From: JBBQIY01 sp964553035
Lineage (GTDB): Bacteria > Verrucomicrobiota > Kiritimatiellia > RFP12 > UBA3636
NCBI GenBank assembly: GCA_964553035.1
Contig: CAZKJH010000132.1
Span: 1-10,309 of the forward strand
Direction of reading: 5' to 3'
Length of the DNA: 10,309 bases
Shown one piece after another: positions 6,426 to 10,309 of this stretch. How positions within the stretch are numbered: position 1 is the first letter of the stretch; each line of letters opens with the position of its first letter. Below the pieces are notes generated by a model. That model saw only the letters and a program-made list of their open reading frames with translations, searched no databases and was not told where the DNA came from. The position numbers and the translations under genes are program-made.

Positions 6426-6460
6426 ATTCTGAATTCTGACTCCTGTATTCTAAATTCTGT
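6426..6460. repeat. Heptanucleotide tandem repeat (ATTCTGA type)
   Basis: Five consecutive 7-bp units run in register. Two are exactly ATTCTGA, two differ by one base (ATTCTAA, ATTCTGT) and the middle one is diverged (CTCCTGT). It starts at the edge of an 11-bp palindrome (6416-6426) just after the cca stop codon. From memory, similar AATTCTGA-rich heptamer runs occur between genes in many bacteria. The period equals that of the arrays at 49-69 and 230-257, but the unit sequence differs. Confidence 0.7.
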
Positions 6461-6515
6461 GTAATTGAAACTCTTTGCAATCACACCCGTATGCCTCGAG
6501 CGTACCAGAATGAGG

Positions 6516-6544
6516 TTCATTTCCATCTCTGCGTATGCTACAAT
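6516..6544 (+). promoter_or_regulatory. Candidate extended -10 promoter for the mraY-like operon
   Basis: TACAAT at 6539-6544 matches the -10 consensus in five of six positions and is preceded by TG at 6536-6537, an extended -10. TTCATT at 6516-6521 is a weak -35 at 17-bp spacing. Transcription would start about 30 bp before the ATG at 6582. It fits the 170-bp gap that separates this two-gene unit from cca. Confidence 0.5.
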
Positions 6545-6581
6545 TGCTTTCAACAATTTAGAAATAAGGCGATAGAAAAGT

Positions 6582-7808
6582 ATGCTTTTTCACTTGAAAT
6601 TTCTCACAAACCTGTGGGGACCCTTCCGAATAATGGGTTCCCATCTTGTCCTCACGTGTCTTGGAGCCATGTTGGCAGCTCTTGCTGTCTGGTTTTTCCT
6701 TCCTCGGCTGTGGCGAATTCTACCGCATGATCGTGGTAAAATCCATGTCAAGGAGGGAACCGCGTCGGTAGGCAAACCAACGGGTGCAGGCTACATCATC
6801 CTGCTTCTGATCATACCTGTACTCCTCTTTGTCCTACCTTTTTCAGGACCCGGCATCGATACTGCTCCAACCTTCAGCTCCTTCTTGTCGGGCCTCAAAT
6901 CCATTCTTGCAAAGCCTTCTTCGTGGTATTTACTGATCAACCAACAATGGGCCATTGTTGCCTGTCTATTTGCAGCGATGTACACGGGGTATCTCGATGA
7001 CAAGGCCACAAAGCCCTGGGGGCGTCTACGCAAAGGTCTCCTTGATGCCGCAGTGGCCTTTCTCACCGCGATTTTCCTCTGTCGTTGCCAAGCTGTCGAG
7101 ATCTGGCTTCCTTTGATCAAAACGCCAGTGCTTCTTGACTGGTGGTGGTATGTAGCCATGGCAATACCACTCCTGTGGATGACCATGAACGCGACCAACT
7201 GCTCCGATGGTGTCGATGGGCTTGCAGGAACGCTTACTCTGATGTCCCTCTTCGCGCTGGCAATCTTTCTTTACGGTGTTGTCGGACATGAAAAAATTTC
7301 CGCTTATCTCCTCATTCCACACAATCCGGAAGGTGCACGCTGGGGCATACTCACGGCAACAGTCGCCGGTGGGATTGCTGGGTATCTCTGGTATAACGCC
7401 GAGCCAAGCAAGGTACTCATGGGTGATGCCGGCTCCCGTTTCCTGGGTCTTCTCGTTGGTATTGCAGTCCTCGTTTCTGGCAACCCATTCCTCGTTCTCG
7501 TTGTAGCACCAATTGTTCTCGTCAATGGCGGAACTGGCCTCCTAAAACTCTTGCTCTTAAAAATGCTTACTAAGTTCGGATTTGAAACCACAAACCCCAA
7601 CCAGAACTCGGTTGCACTGGCAGAGCAAAACACGCAGGCCAAAAGGCCCTGCTGGATGGCACGACAACTTCACCGTGTCAGATTCCCACTTCATGATCAC
7701 TGCCGTCGTAATCTAAAGTGGACGAATGCACAAGTGCTGATGCGGTTTGTCCTGATTCAAACGCTCCTCACGCCGATCCTCTTCATTATTTTGGTGAAGA
7801 TCCGATAA
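6582..7808 (+). CDS. mraY: MraY-like phospho-N-acetylmuramoyl-pentapeptide transferase
   Basis: MraY moves phospho-MurNAc-pentapeptide from UDP to undecaprenyl phosphate, making lipid I at the inner membrane; relatives (WecA) move other sugar phosphates. The 408-residue protein is a multi-pass membrane protein with the superfamily motifs: GKPTGAG (64-70), YLDDK (Asp139 and Asp140), NATNCSDGVDGLAG (203-216) and MGDAGSR (280-286, Asp282 matching the third catalytic aspartate). A late PLHDHCRRN...WTNAQVLMRF segment (369-388) corresponds to the PLHHHFE...GW...VVVRF region specific to MraY. Here the HHH is HDH (371-373). Spacing and ending favour MraY over WecA, but the variant and the absence of mur or fts neighbours leave doubt. 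The ATG at 6582 has only a distant TAAGG (6565-6569). The next gene starts 10 bp downstream. Confidence 0.75.
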   Translation: MLFHLKFLTNLWGPFRIMGSHLVLTCLGAMLAALAVWFFLPRLWRILPHDRGKIHVKEGTASVGKPTGAGYIILLLIIPVLLFVLPFSGPGIDTAPTFSSFLSGLKSILAKPSSWYLLINQQWAIVACLFAAMYTGYLDDKATKPWGRLRKGLLDAAVAFLTAIFLCRCQAVEIWLPLIKTPVLLDWWWYVAMAIPLLWMTMNATNCSDGVDGLAGTLTLMSLFALAIFLYGVVGHEKISAYLLIPHNPEGARWGILTATVAGGIAGYLWYNAEPSKVLMGDAGSRFLGLLVGIAVLVSGNPFLVLVVAPIVLVNGGTGLLKLLLLKMLTKFGFETTNPNQNSVALAEQNTQAKRPCWMARQLHRVRFPLHDHCRRNLKWTNAQVLMRFVLIQTLLTPILFIILVKIR

Positions 7809-7818
7809 CTTCTAAGCA

Positions 7819-8859
7819 ATGGTTAACAAAAAAATGACTAGCCCGTCCAGACGTGGCCAACGGAAAAAGATACTGCTCACAGTGGGTGCAGTAGCACTTG
7901 CCGTTATTCTTCTCGGTTTATTCATTCACCGAGCGGGCAACCTAACGGAACTTCTTGCGACCCTACACTCAGCAAAGGATCGTCCTGCCTATCTCGTTGC
8001 AGGCGTGGCTTTATTCAGCGTCTCCCTCATGTGCGGCATGACGCGCTGGTACATCCTGCTCTGCACGCTCAAGCTTCCCGTCACCTACGTGGAGGCTCTG
8101 CGCCTCTATGCAACGGGTCATTTCTTCAATGTGATCGGGCCTGGCGCAACGGGCGGCGATTTTGTCAAGGCTGCCTGGATTGCGGTTAAGTGCCCAGGGC
8201 GTCGCACAGCGGCGATAACCTCGATCGCTGTGGAAAGGCTTATCGGGCTGATTGCTATGGTGTTTTTTGTAACGACAATTTCGCTTTTCCGACGGGATTT
8301 TTTCGAGCATAGTCGGATTCTGACGGCATTCCGTTCCTGCATCTATCTCGCCTGCGCTGCAGCGATTATCGTCGTCCTTCTGTTAACCATCATCGACTGG
8401 GGCCACCTCGCCAAAAAGCTCCATCCTGCCTCCAACGGATTTGCGGAGAAAACCTTAACAACCTTAGTGCGCGTTTGGGAGACCTTCCGAGTCTGTCTCA
8501 CCCACCCTCTCGCCACTCTCGCAACCTTCGCACTCTCCATCACAAACCACATTACCGATGTGTGCTGCTATTTTCTGCTCAGCCGATCAATTTCTATGAC
8601 GCTTCCCCTGCGCGATCTTCTGGTGATTTCCCCTATTGCCAACACGGTGGCGGCCATCCCCATTACACCTGGGGGGGCTGGCGTCCGCGAGAATACACTA
8701 CAGTTTATGATGGACGTGGTGAACGTCCCTCGTACAGAATCGACCGCACTGGGTATCCTGATGTTCGGCACAATCATCTTCTGGGCTGCCATTGCCGGCT
8801 TCATCATGGCAATGGGTTTAAAGAAGCGAAAACGAGAAGTAACTATTTCAGCAGATTAA
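7819..8859 (+). CDS. YbhN / LPG-synthase transmembrane-region family protein
   Basis: The 346-residue product is an integral membrane protein of the UPF0104 family (lysylphosphatidylglycerol synthase transmembrane region, without the C-terminal aminoacyl transferase domain). Family landmarks are GPGATGGDFVKA (107-118), ITSIAVERLIGL (133-144) and PITPGGAGVRENTLQ (281-295), which match the usual conserved GD and PGGxGxRE positions. About seven or eight hydrophobic segments are visible, the first at 18-36. The C-terminus is basic (KKRKRE). In MprF the related domain flips aminoacylated lipid; stand-alone members are mostly uncharacterised and thought to act on lipids or lipid-linked sugars. Pairing with an MraY-like gene would fit such a role, but that is inference. 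ATG at 7819 is chosen; ATG at 7834 is possible. Its last 17 bp overlap the end of the opposing aldolase gene. Confidence 0.82.
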   Translation: MVNKKMTSPSRRGQRKKILLTVGAVALAVILLGLFIHRAGNLTELLATLHSAKDRPAYLVAGVALFSVSLMCGMTRWYILLCTLKLPVTYVEALRLYATGHFFNVIGPGATGGDFVKAAWIAVKCPGRRTAAITSIAVERLIGLIAMVFFVTTISLFRRDFFEHSRILTAFRSCIYLACAAAIIVVLLLTIIDWGHLAKKLHPASNGFAEKTLTTLVRVWETFRVCLTHPLATLATFALSITNHITDVCCYFLLSRSISMTLPLRDLLVISPIANTVAAIPITPGGAGVRENTLQFMMDVVNVPRTESTALGILMFGTIIFWAAIAGFIMAMGLKKRKREVTISAD

Positions 8860-10138
8860 AGGCTTCGATAATGTCGTCGACATCGGCCTTACTCATCGGA
8901 ACGTGTCCACCAATGGAAATGCTTCCGAGAATGGCTTCGGCCGAACTGTCGAGCACTTCAAGTTTATCAAAGACAGAGAAGACATCTGGAGCCACAACCA
9001 TCACACCGTTGTTGCAAAGAACCGCAGCGGGATGCCGGAGCGAAAGCGTGTCCACCATCTTGGGAAGATTGGTAAACGTGGTCTCAAAGGGCAACAGCGA
9101 AACTTCTCGCAACATGATATAGCTTTCCGGAAGTGTTCGTGTATCAATCGTGCGATTACACACGCTGAAAGCCAAACAGTTCGGAGGGTTTGCGTTGATG
9201 ATTGAACCAATTTCGGGATGCTCTTCGTAAATGAACCGATGAGCCAATGCGGCATGACTCGGCTTCTTCCCTGCTTCACACCTTCCGTTACGAACCAGCA
9301 CAATTTCTTCCGGAATAACACTGAAGCGGTCAAGCGGATGTGGCGTGATTAAGAAAGAATTGGCATCGAGCCTGGCCGAAAGCGAACCGGTTGCACCGGT
9401 AAAAAGCTTTTGGCGATAACCGCGTCCGATAAACTCACAGATCTTGTTACGCAGATCTTTTTCTGTCACACTCATATCGGAAACATTGTGTTCAAAAGTC
9501 GCGATCCGAATATTACTCTTACTCTCAAGCTGCAACTGTTCCTCTGTCAGAAACTGTGGCGTTCCAAGCTGAGAAGCCTTGATCTCGGTTTGAGCACACA
9601 GCTCCAGCATCTCGAAACGCTGGAAGGCATCCTGAAGATTTCGGCCACCACAGCAGACACCATGACTCTCAAGAATGACACTATCAAAGCCTGCAGCAAA
9701 TTTCTCTGCGATCTTCTCTCCAAGATCAGTGCTCCCTGGTACCCCGTAAGGCGAAAAAGCCACCTTGCCGTTCCAGCGGTAGGTCTGAGGAATAATACGC
9801 GTATTGGGAACACGCTTCGAGATGGAAAACGCAACCAGCGCCATAGGATGAGAATGCACCACCGCCGACAAATCTGGACGAACATCGTAGATTGCACGGT
9901 GGAAGGGGTATTCAGAAGAAGGCCGATGACGCCCGATAATGGTTCCGTCCTGCTTAACGCAGACGATATCGGCTGGAGTCATCGTTCCCTTATCAATTCC
10001 TGCCGGCGTAATCCACATATCTCCGTTCTCATCGAGAATGGAGAGGTTACCACCCGTTGTGGTGGTCATCTTGTTCTTATAAATTCTGGAAATTGTCAAC
10101 GCAATCTCCTCGCGTGGATGTAGAAAATCGTAATTCAT
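8843..10138 (-). CDS. Tandem class II aldolase/adducin protein, second domain lacking catalytic residues
   Basis: The 431-residue protein holds two class II aldolase domains in a row (about 1-215 and 225-431), roughly twice the length of FucA-type enzymes, which use zinc to split ketose 1-phosphates such as L-fuculose 1-phosphate into dihydroxyacetone phosphate and an aldehyde. Domain 1 has TTGGN (27-31), SSEYPFH with Glu76, HSHP with His95 and His97, and ESHGV with His159. The order and spacing are those of FucA (Glu73, His92, His94, His155). Domain 2 has the same frame (TGATGS 247-252, HRFIYEEHPEIGSIINANPPN 300-320, CNNGV 375-379), but Glu76 aligns with Ala296 and the three histidines with Asn315, Asn317 and Asn377. 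The substrate is unknown; deoxysugar phosphates are a guess. ATG at 10138 follows an A/G-rich stretch without a clear Shine-Dalgarno sequence. Confidence 0.85.
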   Translation of the reverse strand: MNYDFLHPREEIALTISRIYKNKMTTTTGGNLSILDENGDMWITPAGIDKGTMTPADIVCVKQDGTIIGRHRPSSEYPFHRAIYDVRPDLSAVVHSHPMALVAFSISKRVPNTRIIPQTYRWNGKVAFSPYGVPGSTDLGEKIAEKFAAGFDSVILESHGVCCGGRNLQDAFQRFEMLELCAQTEIKASQLGTPQFLTEEQLQLESKSNIRIATFEHNVSDMSVTEKDLRNKICEFIGRGYRQKLFTGATGSLSARLDANSFLITPHPLDRFSVIPEEIVLVRNGRCEAGKKPSHAALAHRFIYEEHPEIGSIINANPPNCLAFSVCNRTIDTRTLPESYIMLREVSLLPFETTFTNLPKMVDTLSLRHPAAVLCNNGVMVVAPDVFSVFDKLEVLDSSAEAILGSISIGGHVPMSKADVDDIIEAFNLLK

Positions 10139-10209
10139 TGTTGCTTCTTTCTCTTTGCTAGCACTACGTGATGCGTGTACTCGGTTTTATTTGTTTTTTT
10201 ATCCGATGA

Positions 10210-10238
10210 AGTTTATCACTTTTTAAGCCCCTCTACAA
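10210..10238 (-). promoter_or_regulatory. Weak promoter-like site upstream of the aldolase gene
   Basis: Read on the minus strand, TTGTAG (10233-10238) and TAAACT (10210-10215) are spaced by 17 bp, about 70 bp before the ATG. The matches are only three and four of six. The rest of 10139-10309 is AT-rich and holds no recognisable gene; the upstream neighbour lies outside the window. Confidence 0.25.
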
Positions 10239-10309
10239 GATAAGAGCAATCGTGGCAGCAATTCTAATTATGGCAAATCTTCTCTGAAGCGGCGTGCTCG
10301 GAGAGCCCG

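Noticed and set aside
8475..9122. Long + strand reading frame spanning the convergent overlap
   Set aside because: It runs out of frame through the ybhN-like gene and then antisense to the aldolase; its composition (many Ser, Arg, His, Thr) is typical of a shadow frame.
9410..10123. Long + strand reading frame opposite the aldolase gene
   Set aside because: It is antisense to a well-supported aldolase with conserved motifs, its translation has no recognisable family pattern, and it lacks a ribosome binding site.
10285..10309. GC-rich bases at the right edge that loosely resemble the start of a tRNA gene
   Set aside because: Too little sequence remains to show a D-arm or anticodon, and no T-loop motif is seen on the opposite strand.
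1..10309. CRISPR array, prophage, insertion sequence or toxin-antitoxin system
   Set aside because: No regularly spaced repeats of CRISPR size, no transposase, integrase or phage protein and no small toxin-antitoxin pair could be read on either strand.

Overview
The window is ordinary bacterial chromosome with roughly balanced GC, dense + strand genes and two short repeat-rich intergenic regions. No phage, plasmid, transposase or CRISPR gene is visible. The protein set (bS21, GDP-mannose dehydratase and reductase, folate cycloligase, tRNA nucleotidyltransferase, MraY-type transferase, YbhN-type membrane protein, FucA-type aldolase) and an exported protein resembling an outer-membrane barrel point to a diderm bacterium. 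The style recalls the PVC group (Verrucomicrobiota, Kiritimatiellota, Lentisphaerota), but that is a low-confidence inference that needs a database search.

Layout. Bases 1-302 are non-coding: degenerate short tandem repeats, two of them with a strict 7-bp period, then a perfect 17-bp palindrome with a 4-nt loop. A promoter-like site and a foldable leader follow, then rpsU (419-637) with an exceptionally strong ribosome binding site and a terminator-like stem with a T-tract. Next come six tightly packed + strand genes (775-6411): a sugar phosphate isomerase/epimerase-like TIM barrel, gmd, rmd, an exported barrel-like protein, 5-formyltetrahydrofolate cyclo-ligase and a CCA-adding/poly(A) polymerase-type nucleotidyltransferase with an HD domain. 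gmd and rmd together would convert GDP-D-mannose to GDP-D-rhamnose, a donor for surface polysaccharide; the other four have no evident role in that pathway.

A 170-bp gap (6412-6581) holds a third 7-bp-period repeat and a good extended -10 promoter. It leads into a two-gene unit: an MraY-like prenyl-phosphate sugar-phosphate transferase and a YbhN/LPG-synthase-type integral membrane protein. That unit runs head-on into a minus-strand gene (8843-10138), and the two overlap by 17 bp at their 3' ends.

The minus-strand gene is the most unusual item. It encodes two fused class II aldolase domains. The first keeps all four expected catalytic and metal residues. In the second, the three metal-binding histidines are all asparagine and the catalytic glutamate is alanine. 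A second theme is translation signals: rpsU has a near-perfect Shine-Dalgarno sequence, while most other genes here have a weak one or none, which recalls the bS21/anti-Shine-Dalgarno feedback described in Bacteroidia.
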